A stretch of 48,130 nt of DNA, taken from positions 37,996 through 86,125 of the forward strand of contig DLCH01000076.1 in assembly GCA_002480525.1 (NCBI GenBank). The letters are read 5' to 3'. Position 1 is the first letter of the stretch; every line of letters starts with the position of its first letter. This document shows positions 1 to 9,169 of this stretch, in pieces. The translations under genes and the position numbers were made by a program. A model generated the notes under the pieces. The model made no database searches and was not told the DNA's origin. It saw only the letters and a program-made list of their open reading frames with translations. Source of the stretch: Gammaproteobacteria bacterium UBA7803 (GTDB lineage Bacteria; Pseudomonadota; Gammaproteobacteria; Pseudomonadales; Azotimanducaceae).

Positions 1-24
1 CTCTACCAACTGAGCTATTCCCGC
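1..24 (-). tRNA. tRNA-Gly, 5' part only
   Basis: Read on the minus strand, the window begins inside a tRNA. The visible 24 bases form the 5' acceptor strand (GCGGGAA), the D stem and the D loop (AGCTCAGTTGGTAGAG). This start matches bacterial tRNA-Gly(GCC). The anticodon lies outside the window, so the isotype rests on the 5' half alone. Confidence 0.75.
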
Positions 25-35
25 CCGGGCGACGT

Positions 36-63
36 ATTGTGCCCAAAAACGATCCGATTACAA
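36..63 (-). promoter_or_regulatory. Putative promoter of the tRNA-Gly gene
   Basis: On the minus strand there is a TTGTAA hexamer (58-63), a 16-base spacer, and CACAAT (36-41), 11 bases before the tRNA 5' end at 24. A GC-rich stretch follows the -10, as in stable-RNA promoters. This is a motif match only. Confidence 0.45.
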
Positions 64-96
64 GCCTTCCCGCACCGGTGACCGGCACGGGCCGAT

Positions 97-876
97 TCAG
101 CCCCCGGGGCGATGCCGCGCGTACTGGTCCGCTACCCAGCGGCCGGCGGCATGGGACTGCCAGCGGGCCACCAGCTCGTCCAGCGCGGGCGGCATGGGCC
201 GCGGACGGTTCATGTCGGCGTGTGGCGGATTGACCAGGGGTGCGAGCAGTGCCGCCGCGGTCAGGTCCGCCGCGGTGAAGGCGTCGCCGACGAGCTGGCC
301 CGTCGCCGCGGTCGCATCGGCCACCCTGGCCATGGCCGCTTCGACGACGGCGGCGCAGCGCCGGACGTTGTCCGGATCAGTCACGCCGTTGGCCCTGGCG
401 ATGCGTCCGCGCGCCAGCGGAAAGATCGCCCGATAAGCCGCCCGGGTGAGCACCGGCCGGCCCTCGGCGAAAAGCCGGCAGAGGTAGCCGCCGTGGTCGA
501 TCATGGCGGCGAAGACCACCGTCCGCACTGCCGGCCCCACGGTGTCGTCGAACTCGCGGCGCCAGCCGTCCACGGCGGCCCTGGCCACGGCGTCCGCCGG
601 CAGCAGCGGGCGTCCGGCCACCCGGGCCTCGACGGCGTCGACGATCCGGCCGGAGCCGGCGATCACCTCGCCGTCCCAGACCAGCACCGGCGTCTGCCGC
701 TGCCCGGACAGCCGCTCGATGGCGGGTCCGTGGGGACCGGGCAGATGACTGACGCGCTCGTGGCGGACACCCTTCCAGGCCAGCGCCCAGCGCGCTTTGT
801 CGTTGTAGTGGGAATACCGGAACTGATGCAGCACCACGGCCACGGCCGCTCTCCCCCGCCGATCGGCCCCGATCAT
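97..876 (-). CDS. Glutathione S-transferase family protein
   Basis: This is a 259-residue soluble protein with a GST layout. A thioredoxin-like N-terminal half begins near residue 15 (VVLHQFRYSHYNDKARWAL) and contains the typical QRQTPVLVWDG segment with the cis-proline. It is followed by an all-helical C-terminal half (GQLVGDAFTAADLTAAALL). The SHYNDKAR motif is characteristic of a GST-like subgroup. The true start may be about 14 codons downstream, because the first residues (MIGADRRGRAA) lie outside the fold. It is divergent from the symporter gene with an 89-base gap. The substrate is unknown; detoxification or conjugation is inferred from the family only. Confidence 0.8.
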   Translation of the reverse strand: MIGADRRGRAAVAVVLHQFRYSHYNDKARWALAWKGVRHERVSHLPGPHGPAIERLSGQRQTPVLVWDGEVIAGSGRIVDAVEARVAGRPLLPADAVARAAVDGWRREFDDTVGPAVRTVVFAAMIDHGGYLCRLFAEGRPVLTRAAYRAIFPLARGRIARANGVTDPDNVRRCAAVVEAAMARVADATAATGQLVGDAFTAADLTAAALLAPLVNPPHADMNRPRPMPPALDELVARWQSHAAGRWVADQYARHRPGG

Positions 877-965
877 AGCCGAGATTCACCCGGGCCGGAG
901 CGCCGGTTACCATGGCCGGCCTCATGCGCCGGACGGGCGCGTGACGTGCGGGGAGAGGGGAACAC

Positions 966-2438
966 GTGAGCGCGGCGACCTGGACCATCGTGGGCTACCT
1001 GGGGGCAGTGACCCTGCTCGGCGCGTGGCTGTCGCGGCGCAACCGCTCCTCCGCCGACTGGGCCACGGGCAGCGGCGGCATGGGCATCTGGATGATCGCC
1101 GCCGGCATCGCCGGCACCCGCATCGGCGGCGCCGGCTCCTACGGTGTGGCCGGCGACGTGATGAGCACGGGACTCTGGAACGTCTGGTACGGCATCACCA
1201 CCTTTCTCGCGCTGGCCCTGGTGGGGCTGTTCTTCGCCGTGCCCTACCGGCGTCTGGGTCTGACCACCATCGGCGAGCTGTTCCTGCGGCGCTACGGACG
1301 CAGCCGGTCCGCCGTGCTGACCAGCCTGTGCGTGCAGACCGAGTACCTGGTGGTCAACGTGATCGAGCCGCTGCTGATCGGCGTGATCCTCTCGGGCGTG
1401 ACCGGCATGCCGCTGTGGCTGGGCATCGTCATCGGCGCCACCGTGATCATCACCGCCACAGCGTCGTCCGGCCTGAAGGGAACGGCGCTGACCAACATTA
1501 TCCACTGCGCGGTCATCGTCGGCGGGCTGGGGCTGGTCGGCTGGGTGGGTATGCAGGACATGGGCGGCTGGGCGGCGGTGACGGCCCGGGCCGACGCGGC
1601 GCTGGCCGCCGCCGGCGTCGACCAGGCGAGCTGGTGGAGCCTGGTCGGGCTCGGCTGGTTTCCCATCATCGCCATGTTCTTCTCGGCCACCATCCACACG
1701 CCGGCCGCTTCCGTGTACGTGAACTATGCGGCGTCGGCCAGGCGCGAGCGCATACTGGTGCCGTCGTTCCTGCTGGCCGGCCTGATCGCCGCGGCCATGC
1801 CGTTTCTGGCCGCGATCATCGGCGTCGAGGCCCTGGCCCGCTACGGCGCCGACGCCGGCATTGCCGGGTATCACAGCGTCACCCGCATCGCCCTCGACTC
1901 CGGGGCCGTGGTCGGCGGCATCGCCCTGGCCGCCGTGCTGGCGGCGCTGATCTCCTCGGGCGGGCCGATCCTGCTGGCCAGCGCCACCATGTTCGTCAAC
2001 GACTGGATTCCCGGCTCGAGCGACTTCTCGCCGCGCCGGAAGCTGCGTGCCTACCGGCTCACCGCCATCGTCTACGGTGTCATCGCTGCCCTGATCGCCA
2101 TGGTCTTCGGCTACTTCATCGGCACCGCCTCGGTACTGGAGTGGCTGCTGCTGGGCTTCGCCATGGTAGTGCCGCCCGCCATCGCCATCGGCTACATCTT
2201 CTACGTGCGCTGGACCACCGAGCAGGCGGTGTTCTGGGGCATCGCCAGTGGCTACGGGCTGGGGCTCCTCTCCTGGATCGTGAACAAGCTGGTGTTCGAG
2301 TCGGACATGGACGCGCCCGCCTACTTCACCACGCTGGTGCCCCTGGTGGTGATTCCCGTGGTGTCGCTGCTGACCCGGTCGAGCGAGCCGGACCCGCTGG
2401 GGCCGTCGTTCCATCGCCGCCTGCGCACGCCGGGCTGA
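966..2438 (+). CDS. Sodium:solute symporter (SSS) family transporter
   Basis: This 490-residue, strongly hydrophobic protein has about 13 predicted membrane segments, the usual length and topology of the SSS/SSF family. Members couple Na+ entry to uptake of small solutes such as organic acids, amino acids, sugars or urea. The N-terminal WMIAAGIAGTRIGGAGSYGVAGD segment resembles the unwound, Na+-binding first core helix of the family. The GTG start at 966 is preceded by a purine-rich site (GGGGAGAGGGG). It stands alone ahead of a broken hydrolase gene, and nothing nearby identifies the substrate. Confidence 0.85.
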   Translation: MSAATWTIVGYLGAVTLLGAWLSRRNRSSADWATGSGGMGIWMIAAGIAGTRIGGAGSYGVAGDVMSTGLWNVWYGITTFLALALVGLFFAVPYRRLGLTTIGELFLRRYGRSRSAVLTSLCVQTEYLVVNVIEPLLIGVILSGVTGMPLWLGIVIGATVIITATASSGLKGTALTNIIHCAVIVGGLGLVGWVGMQDMGGWAAVTARADAALAAAGVDQASWWSLVGLGWFPIIAMFFSATIHTPAASVYVNYAASARRERILVPSFLLAGLIAAAMPFLAAIIGVEALARYGADAGIAGYHSVTRIALDSGAVVGGIALAAVLAALISSGGPILLASATMFVNDWIPGSSDFSPRRKLRAYRLTAIVYGVIAALIAMVFGYFIGTASVLEWLLLGFAMVVPPAIAIGYIFYVRWTTEQAVFWGIASGYGLGLLSWIVNKLVFESDMDAPAYFTTLVPLVVIPVVSLLTRSSEPDPLGPSFHRRLRTPG

Positions 2439-2511
2439 GCCGCCGGCGCGATTCACGGCGCCTTCACCGCGGGCGGCGGACACTCGCCGGACAGAGCCCG
2501 TGGAGTGACCT

Positions 2512-3244
2512 GTGAACCGCCCGCCCCGGACGACCACCGCCGAGCTGACGCCGCCCCGGCCCGACCTTGCCGCCGCCTGGCGCGAGGCCGCGGGCCTGCT
2601 CGCCCTGCCCCGGCTCGGACTGTCCCTCGGCGACCTGGCCCGGGAACCCGCCGGGAACGGCTCCCTGGTTCTGGTGCTCCCCGGATTCGGCGCCGGCGAC
2701 GCCTCGACCTGGCCGCTGCGCGCGTTCCTCGCCTCCCGGGGCCATCGGGTCCAGGGATGGGGCCTGGGCGCCAATCGGCTGGACGTGCCGTCGACCATCG
2801 CCGCCATGGCCGACGCCGTGGTGCGTCATGCCGACCGGCAGGGGGCGCCGGTGGCGTTGGTGGGCTGGAGTCTCGGTGGCTACATCGCCAGGGAAGTGGC
2901 CCGGGAACAGCCGGCCGCCGTGCGCCGGGTGGTGACCCTCGGCAGGCAGCCCGGTGATCGGCGGCCCCCGATACACCAGCCTGGCCGGCCTGGCGCCCTG
3001 GCAGGGCTGGGATCTCGACTTCATCGAGGCCGAGGTGGAACGCCGCAAACACGTGCCCCTGCGGGTGCCCGTCACGGCGATCTACAGCCGCAGGGACGGC
3101 GTCGTCGCCTGGCAGGCCTGCATCGACCCCGAAGGTGACGCGCCCATCGAGCACGTCGAGGTCACCGCCAGCCATCTCGGCCTGGGGATCGACCCCGACG
3201 TCTACCGCATCGTCGCCCGCCGGCTCGCGGCGGCCGCCGCCTGA
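2512..3244 (+). pseudogene. Alpha/beta hydrolase, frameshifted by a 4-bp duplication
   Basis: Two overlapping frames together encode one alpha/beta hydrolase of about 242 residues. The first frame, from GTG at 2512 behind a GGAG site, carries LVLVLPGFGAGD and the nucleophile elbow GWSLGG. It loses homology after VVTLG at about 2943. The second frame carries the rest: a GGPRYTSLAGLAPWQGWD segment, the Asp-containing strand VTAIYSRRDG, and the catalytic His region VTASHLGLGIDPDVY. At 2941-2948 the sequence reads GGCAGGCA, a tandem duplication of GGCA. Removing one copy restores one frame through LGSPVIGGPRYTS. The gene is therefore inactive or mis-sequenced. Catalytic residues other than the elbow Ser are downstream of the break. 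Confidence 0.8.
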
Positions 3245-3249
3245 CCGCT

Positions 3250-3270
3250 GCCGGCGCCCAAGGCGCCGGC
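3250..3270. terminator. Hairpin between convergent genes
   Basis: A perfect 9-bp stem (GCCGGCGCC at 3250-3258 with GGCGCCGGC at 3262-3270) closes a 3-base loop between the hydrolase and SDR genes. There is no T tract, so it is either a weak bidirectional terminator or an mRNA 3' end protector. Confidence 0.45.
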
Positions 3271-3272
3271 CG

Positions 3273-4040
3273 TCAGCGGCTCACCCGGAACAGCGGCCGG
3301 GTCCACACCGACTGCATCAGCGGGTCCAGCATCCGGTAGAGCCGGCCGGACACCATCACCGGCCGGCCCCGCTCCACCGCCTCGATGCCCTCCCGGACCA
3401 CCACGTCGGCGTCGTACCACAGGAACCCGGGGGTGCCGGCCTTCATGTCCTGCAGGCCGCCGACGTCGTGGAACTCGGTGTGGGTGAAGCCCGGGCACAG
3501 CGCCGTCACGTTCACGCCGGTGCCCTTGAGGGTGGCCGCCAGCCCCTCGGACAGCGCCACCAGATACGCCTTGGCGGGCCCGTAGTTGGTGTCGCCGCCC
3601 CGCGCCACCCGCCCCGCCACGGAGGCGACGTTGACCACCCGGCCCCAGCCCCGTTCCCGCATGCCCGGCACGAACAGATGGCAGAGATGGGCTACGGACA
3701 CCATCATCAGCTCGAAGTAGCGGCGCTGGGCGGACCAGTCGCGGTCGTCCAGCAGATCCGGACCCGCCGCGCCGGCGTTGTTGACCAGGTAGTCCACGGC
3801 GATCCCGCGCTCCGCCAGGGCCTCGGCCAGGCGCTGGGGCGCTTCCGGATCCGCCAGGTCGGCGGTCAGCACCGTGGCCGCCCTGCCCGTGCCGCCCGCG
3901 AACTCCTCCGCCAGCGCGTCGAGCCTGTCGCGGCGCCGGGCCACCAGCACCAGATCGAAATCCCGGGCCGAGAGCTGCCGGGCGAACTCGGCGCCGAGGC
4001 CGGCCGACGCCCCCGTGATCAGAGCGGTCCGTCGCGTCAT
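3273..4040 (-). CDS. Short-chain dehydrogenase/reductase
   Basis: This 255-residue classical SDR is an NAD(P)-dependent oxidoreductase. It has the cofactor motif TGASAGLG (residues 9-16), a basic run RRRDR after strand 2 that favours NADPH, NNAG (87-90), and catalytic Ser140, Tyr153 and Lys157 (YGPAK). The start codon lies one base after the hyuB-like stop, so it is the last gene of a four-gene operon. The C-terminal extension (SGRLYRMLDPLMQSVWTRPL) is typical of SDRs annotated as acting on lipophilic or acyl substrates. The substrate cannot be read from sequence. Confidence 0.85.
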   Translation of the reverse strand: MTRRTALITGASAGLGAEFARQLSARDFDLVLVARRRDRLDALAEEFAGGTGRAATVLTADLADPEAPQRLAEALAERGIAVDYLVNNAGAAGPDLLDDRDWSAQRRYFELMMVSVAHLCHLFVPGMRERGWGRVVNVASVAGRVARGGDTNYGPAKAYLVALSEGLAATLKGTGVNVTALCPGFTHTEFHDVGGLQDMKAGTPGFLWYDADVVVREGIEAVERGRPVMVSGRLYRMLDPLMQSVWTRPLFRVSR

Positions 4041-4041
4041 G

Positions 4042-5688
4042 TCAGTCGTCCTCCAGTCCGTATGTGTCCCGCGCGGCCTCGGCGGAGATCAGCCCGGCGG
4101 CCAGATCGGCGCGGACCCGCTCCCTCTCCCGCCGGGACGCCTCGCCGATGCCGCCCCCGCCGGGGGTCTCCATCACCAGCACGCCGCCGGCCGGCACCTC
4201 GTCACGGCCCTTGCCCCTGAGCTCGGCGCCGCCGCGCACGTAGACCCGGCCCGCGGCGCCGGCGCCCCCGCCGCGCCGGCCCCGGGCCGGATGCGCCACC
4301 CGGTCGAACATCTTCGAGACCACGAAACCCTCGCCGTCCCGATGGCCCACTTCGATCACCTGGCCGAGGCCGCCGCGGAACTCGCCCGCGCCGGCGGAAT
4401 CCGTGCGGTATTCGCGGCGCCAGATCACCAGCGGCGTGGTCACCTCGTTCACCTCGGTGGGCGTGGTGCGCACGCCGGACGGAAACGCCGTGGTCGACAG
4501 CCCGTCCTTGCCCGGCCGGGCGCCGGTACCGCCGTTGTAGATCGGGTTGGTGACGAAGCGCTCGCCGCCGTGGCCGCTGCGGAACACCGGATTCCAGATG
4601 CACGAGGCGCCTTCGGCCGGCACGCGATCGGCCAGCACCTGATCGAGGCAGCCGAGAATCACGTCCGGCAGCATCTGGCCGATGGCATGACGGGCGGAGA
4701 CCGCCCGCGGCGGCCGGGCGTTGAGAATGCACCCCGGCGGCGCGGTGACCCGGATGGCCGCGAGCGAGCCGGCGTTGTTGGGCACGTCGTGACCGACCAT
4801 GCAGCGCACGCCGAACGAGGCGTAGGCCTCGGTGTAGGGCAGCGGCACGTTGATGCCGAAGGGCGACTCGGCGGACGTGCCGGCGAAGTCGACGTCGATG
4901 CCGTCGGCGCCGATCTGCAGACGGCACACCAGTTCCACGGGCTCGTCGTAGCCGTCGATGCGCATGCGGTTGTCGAACACGCCCCGGGGCAGCCGGGCGA
5001 TGTCGTCGCGCATGGCCTGCTCGGACAGCGCCAGGATGTCCGCGCCGATCGGGTCGAGCTCGTCCAGGCCGAAGTCGTCCAGCATCTCCAGGAGCTGCGC
5101 GGCGCCGGTGTCGTTGCAGGCCGCCAGCGAGTACAGATCGCCCTCCGCCACCACCGGGTCGCGCACGTTGCAGGCGATGATCGCCATCAGGGTCTCGTCC
5201 CGCCGGCCGCCGCGGAACAGGAACGAGATGGGTATCTGCAGCCCCTCCTCGAACAGGTCGTTGGCGTCCGGGCCGAAGCCGCGCCCGCCGACGTCGGCGA
5301 TGTGGCTGGTGGAGGCGAACAGCGCCACCGCGCGGTCCCGGTGGAACACCGGCGTGACCACGGTGAAGTCGTTGAGGTGGCCGGTGCCGTCCCACGGATC
5401 GTTGGTCAGCAGCACGTCGCCCGGCGCCAGGCTGTCGAGGGGATGACGCGCGAGGAACTTGCCCACCGACGCCCCCATGGCGTTGACGTGGCCGGGCGTG
5501 CCGGTGACCGCCTGGGCGAGCATGCGGCCCCGGGTGTCGAAAACGCCGGCGGACAGGTCGCCGGCCTCCCGCACCACGGTGGAGAACGCCGTGCGCATGA
5601 GCGTCTGGGCCTGCTCCTCGACGATGGACAGCAGCCGGTTCCAGACGAGCTGGGTGGTCAGCCGGTTCATGCCGGCGTCGGTGTTCAT
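4042..5688 (-). CDS. Hydantoinase B/oxoprolinase family subunit (HyuB-like)
   Basis: A 548-residue protein matching the HyuB/oxoprolinase C-terminal family. It shows the conserved N-terminal block VWNRLLSIVEEQAQTLMRTAFS, then VREAGDLSAGVFD, then PGDVLLTNDPWDGTGHLND, a distinctive signature, and a glycine-rich C-terminal end (ETPGGGGIG). These subunits pair with HyuA to hydrolyse or carboxylate cyclic amides and ketones using ATP. Its ATG overlaps the hyuA-like stop as ATGA (5685-5688), so translation is probably coupled and stoichiometric. The next gene starts one base after its stop. The upstream frame stays open but encodes no homologous sequence, so the ATG at 5688 is the start. Confidence 0.9.
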   Translation of the reverse strand: MNTDAGMNRLTTQLVWNRLLSIVEEQAQTLMRTAFSTVVREAGDLSAGVFDTRGRMLAQAVTGTPGHVNAMGASVGKFLARHPLDSLAPGDVLLTNDPWDGTGHLNDFTVVTPVFHRDRAVALFASTSHIADVGGRGFGPDANDLFEEGLQIPISFLFRGGRRDETLMAIIACNVRDPVVAEGDLYSLAACNDTGAAQLLEMLDDFGLDELDPIGADILALSEQAMRDDIARLPRGVFDNRMRIDGYDEPVELVCRLQIGADGIDVDFAGTSAESPFGINVPLPYTEAYASFGVRCMVGHDVPNNAGSLAAIRVTAPPGCILNARPPRAVSARHAIGQMLPDVILGCLDQVLADRVPAEGASCIWNPVFRSGHGGERFVTNPIYNGGTGARPGKDGLSTTAFPSGVRTTPTEVNEVTTPLVIWRREYRTDSAGAGEFRGGLGQVIEVGHRDGEGFVVSKMFDRVAHPARGRRGGGAGAAGRVYVRGGAELRGKGRDEVPAGGVLVMETPGGGGIGEASRRERERVRADLAAGLISAEAARDTYGLEDD

Positions 5689-7811
5689 GATCCGTCTCCC
5701 TGACGACCGCCGCGCGTGCCGTCGCCGATGCGTTCCTGAACCAGGTAGCCGCGACCGTCGACGCTGAGCTCGAAACCGCTGCCCACCACGGTGGTGGTCT
5801 GGTCCTCCACCACCAGCGCCGGGCCGCGCAGCCGCATGCCCGGCGCCAGCGCGTCGCGGCGGTACACGCCGGCGTCCCGGAACTCTGCCGTCGCGGCATC
5901 GAACAGCGCCACCCGCCGGGCCGGTTCGGCGGCCCGCGGGGCCGGCGCCGGCACCGGCTCGGGCGCCGCCGGCTCGCGGGCCACCAGGGTCAGGGTCCAG
6001 CTCAGCACCTCGACGTCCAGATTGGGAATCAGCCGGCCGTACAGGCGCCGGTACTCGGCGTCGAACGCGTCCCGCAGCACCGCGGCGTGATCCGCGGTCA
6101 GCGTTTCCACCGGCACGGGCACCGCGATCTCGTAGCCCTGGCCGACGTAGCGCATGAACGCCCGGCGCACCTCCCGCCACGCCCCGTCCGGCGCGGCGCC
6201 GCGCACCACGGCGGCGGCTTCCTCATGCATCCCGGCCATGACCGCGTTGGCCGCGGCCGCGTCGAAGGCCGACAGCCGCTGGTAGCGGCTGCGCACCACC
6301 TCGTAGCTCACCGGCGCCAGCAGGAAGCCGATGGCCGACCCGACGCCGGCGCCTGTGGGCACGACGATGCGGTCGATCTTCAGCTTGTCCGCCAGCGCCG
6401 CCGCATGCAGCGGCGCGGCGCCGCCGTAGGCGACCAGCGTGCGCGAGGCGGCGTCGGTGCCCCACTCCACCGCATGGGCCCGGGCCGCCGCCGCCATGTT
6501 CTCGTCGACGATCTCGGCGATGCCGAAGGCGGCCAGCGGCGCCGTCATGCCCTGGGGCTCGCCCACGTCGCGCAGCACCGCCCGCTCGGCCGCCGCCGCG
6601 TCGAGGCGCATGCGCCCGCCGGCGAATTCCTCACTCTGAATCCGGCCGAGCACCACGTCGGCATCGGTGACGGTCGCCGCCTCTCCGCCCCGGCCGTAGC
6701 AGGCGGGGCCCGGCTCCGAGCCGGCGCTGGCCGGTCCGACGTTGATCCGCGCCAGCTTGTCGACGCTGGCGATGGAGCCGCCGCCGGCGCCGATCTCCAC
6801 CATCTCGATGACGGGAATCCGCACGGGCAGGCCGCTGCCCTTCTTGAAGCGGTAGACGCGATCCACCTCGAACGCGCGGGACAGCAGCGGCTTGCCGTGA
6901 TCGATCAGGCAGATCTTCGCCGTGGTGCCGCCCATGTCGAAGGACAGCACGCGCTCGTAGCCGCCTTCGGCGGCGACCCGGGCGGCCAGCATGGCGCCGC
7001 CCGCCGGGCCGCTCTCCACCAGACGGATCGGAAACTCGGCCGCCGTCTCGAGGGTGGTCAGGCCGCCGCCCGAGGTCATCAGCAGCACCGGGCAGTCGAC
7101 GCCGAGGGCCCGGAGCTGGCGCTCGAGGCTGGCGAGATAGCGTCCCATGAGCGGCTTCACGTAGGCGTTCGCGCAGGCGGTGGAGAGCCGCTCGTATTCG
7201 CGGATCTCCGGGCACACGTCGCTCGACAGCGACACCGCCACGTCCGGCAGCCTGTCATGCAGCAATTCGCCCACGCGCCGCTCGTGGTCCGGATTCACGT
7301 AGCTGTGCAGCAGCCCGACGGCGACGCTCTCCACCTGACGGCGCTGCAGTTCGGGAATCAGCGCCGCCACCGCGTCGAGATCCAGCGGCCGCAGCACCTC
7401 GCCACGGGCGTCCAGGCGTTCCGGGACCGGCAGGCGCAGCGGCCGCGGCACCAGCGGCGCGGGCCGGTCGATGTCGACGTCGTACTGCTCGAAGCGGTTC
7501 TCGAAGGCCATCTCGAGGGCGTCCCGGTGGCCCGCCGTGGTGAGCAGCGCGGTCACCGCGCCGCGCCGTTCGATCAGCGCGTTGGTGGCCAGGGTCGTGC
7601 CGTGCAGCACCAGCCCCACGTCGGCGGGGTCGGCGCCCGCATCCTCCAGCACCTGGCGCACGCCGGCGAGCACCCCGTCGGCCGGGTCCCGGTAGGTGGT
7701 CAGCACCTTGGCGGTGACCCGGCCGCTGCCGTCAGCCCCGGTGCCGTCCAGCACCACGTCGGTGAAGGTGCCGCCGATGTCCGCCGCGAGTCTCAGATTG
7801 CGCTCGGTCAT
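5685..7811 (-). CDS. Hydantoinase A/oxoprolinase family subunit (HyuA-like)
   Basis: A 708-residue ATP-dependent subunit of the hydantoinase/oxoprolinase/acetone carboxylase family. The N-terminal nucleotide-binding signature ADIGGTFTDVV, the LVLHGTTLATNALIERRG block, the second phosphate-binding region VLSFDMGGTTAKICLI, and EIGAGGGSIA are all present. It is paired by ATGA overlap with the B subunit and followed by an SDR. An MFS transporter gene lies 29 bases upstream on the same strand. The exact substrate (5-oxoproline, hydantoin, N-methylhydantoin or a ketone) cannot be chosen from these motifs. The start MTERNLRLAADIGGT fits family alignments. Confidence 0.9.
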   Translation of the reverse strand: MTERNLRLAADIGGTFTDVVLDGTGADGSGRVTAKVLTTYRDPADGVLAGVRQVLEDAGADPADVGLVLHGTTLATNALIERRGAVTALLTTAGHRDALEMAFENRFEQYDVDIDRPAPLVPRPLRLPVPERLDARGEVLRPLDLDAVAALIPELQRRQVESVAVGLLHSYVNPDHERRVGELLHDRLPDVAVSLSSDVCPEIREYERLSTACANAYVKPLMGRYLASLERQLRALGVDCPVLLMTSGGGLTTLETAAEFPIRLVESGPAGGAMLAARVAAEGGYERVLSFDMGGTTAKICLIDHGKPLLSRAFEVDRVYRFKKGSGLPVRIPVIEMVEIGAGGGSIASVDKLARINVGPASAGSEPGPACYGRGGEAATVTDADVVLGRIQSEEFAGGRMRLDAAAAERAVLRDVGEPQGMTAPLAAFGIAEIVDENMAAAARAHAVEWGTDAASRTLVAYGGAAPLHAAALADKLKIDRIVVPTGAGVGSAIGFLLAPVSYEVVRSRYQRLSAFDAAAANAVMAGMHEEAAAVVRGAAPDGAWREVRRAFMRYVGQGYEIAVPVPVETLTADHAAVLRDAFDAEYRRLYGRLIPNLDVEVLSWTLTLVAREPAAPEPVPAPAPRAAEPARRVALFDAATAEFRDAGVYRRDALAPGMRLRGPALVVEDQTTTVVGSGFELSVDGRGYLVQERIGDGTRGGRQGDGS

Positions 7812-7840
7812 GCTGAGTGTTCCGTCCGGTGCGACCCCGC

Positions 7841-9067
7841 TCAGGCGCCGGCCGGAGCCGGATGGGGCGCGTCGCCCCGGAGGTGCCAGAGGCTGGACCG
7901 CAGCCCCACCAGAACGATGATCGTGAGCATGCCGGCGCCGCAGATCAACAGCGCGGTCTGGGGCCCGACCCGGTCCACCAGAAAGCCGTTGAGCAGCGCG
8001 CCCACCGGACCGGCGCCGAAGAACGAGAAGGAGTAGAAACTCATCACCCGGCTGCGCTGGGCGGTCGGCGCCTGCTCCTGCATGATCGTGCGCGACATGG
8101 TCATGGCGACGCCGCCGCACACGCCCCACAGGAACAGGCTGCCGAGATACAGGGCGAACGCGGGCGCCAGCGCCGCGCTCACCAGCACCAGGGAGCCGAT
8201 CCCCTGGGACAGCAGCAGCGCCCGGCCCTGCCGGTGCACGTCACCGAGGCGCAGCAGCATGATCACCGTGGCCACCAGGCCGAGGCTGTTGCAGGCATTC
8301 ATGAGGCCGAGATCGGTGGCGCTGCCGGCGTACACCTCCCGCACCAGCAGCGGCATGGTGACGATGTAGGACCCCATGAAGAACATGGCCATGCAGGTGT
8401 TCTGCAGCACGATCATGCGCATGGCCGGCGACGAGAACACGGTGCGCCCGCCCTCCAGCAGCGAGTGCAGCAGGCGGGGCGCGGCGGCGTCGCCGCCATG
8501 GCGGTCGTTGGCGATGCGGCCGAAGCCGTACACGCCCACGGCGAGCACCAGGGACTGGATCAGCAGGATCGGCTCCGGCCCGGCGAAATCGGCCACCGAA
8601 GCTACCAGGAAACCCACCACCTGCAGCCCGAACTGGCACATGCTGGTGAGCATGACGGTGCGCTGCACGCGGCCTTCCGCCACCTGATTGAGCAGGCCGT
8701 CGCGGGCCGGGGTGACGAACGCCTGGGCGCACCCCATCAGCACCGCGTAGCAGATCATGACCGTGTAGCTGAGCTGGTCCGCGGCCACCAGCCCCAGCAG
8801 CAGCAGCGGCCCGATCATCGCCAGCATCTGGGCCAGCAGGGCGATCCGCCTGGCGCCGAAACGGTCGGCATAGCTGCCGCCGATGAGAATCAGCAGCGTG
8901 CCCGGCAGCAGCAGCGACATCTGCGCCACGCCCACCTTCTCCGGCGATTCGTTCAGCACCATGGTCACCAGCCACGCGAACATCACGTTCTGGATGCCGA
9001 ACGACAGGAACCAGCTCCCGGTGCCGAGCAGGTAGTAGTGCAGAGGCCTCAAATGCAAATCCCCCAA
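7841..9067 (-). CDS. MFS transporter, first gene of the HyuAB operon
   Basis: A 408-residue major facilitator with 12 predicted membrane segments. A family-type loop, GGSYADRFGARRIAL, lies between helices 2 and 3. Its overall sequence resembles the EntS-like MFS_3 group, usually exporters. It is the first gene of the minus-strand operon, 29 bases ahead of the HyuA start, so a role in moving the substrate or product of that pathway is an inference. The start in MGDLHLRPLHYYLLG lies about 100 bases from the divergent DsrE gene. Confidence 0.8.
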   Translation of the reverse strand: MGDLHLRPLHYYLLGTGSWFLSFGIQNVMFAWLVTMVLNESPEKVGVAQMSLLLPGTLLILIGGSYADRFGARRIALLAQMLAMIGPLLLLGLVAADQLSYTVMICYAVLMGCAQAFVTPARDGLLNQVAEGRVQRTVMLTSMCQFGLQVVGFLVASVADFAGPEPILLIQSLVLAVGVYGFGRIANDRHGGDAAAPRLLHSLLEGGRTVFSSPAMRMIVLQNTCMAMFFMGSYIVTMPLLVREVYAGSATDLGLMNACNSLGLVATVIMLLRLGDVHRQGRALLLSQGIGSLVLVSAALAPAFALYLGSLFLWGVCGGVAMTMSRTIMQEQAPTAQRSRVMSFYSFSFFGAGPVGALLNGFLVDRVGPQTALLICGAGMLTIIVLVGLRSSLWHLRGDAPHPAPAGA

Positions 9068-9136
9068 AGCAGCCGGCCATCATACCAGCGGCGTCCGGCA
9101 TCGGCCTGCGCGCTGGCCGTCGCGCCGGCACGCCCC

Positions 9137-9142
9137 TACAAT
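9137..9142 (+). promoter_or_regulatory. Putative -10 element of the DsrE-like gene
   Basis: TACAAT, 27 bases before the ATG at 9170. No convincing -35 hexamer is visible at the expected distance. Confidence 0.35.
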
Positions 9143-9169
9143 GACCGGGAGCCGAAGCCCTGCACCGCG

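Noticed and set aside
873..2807. A minus-strand open stretch opposite the sodium symporter
   Set aside because: It is His/Gly/Asp-rich nonsense antisense to a clear multi-helix transporter with its own RBS.
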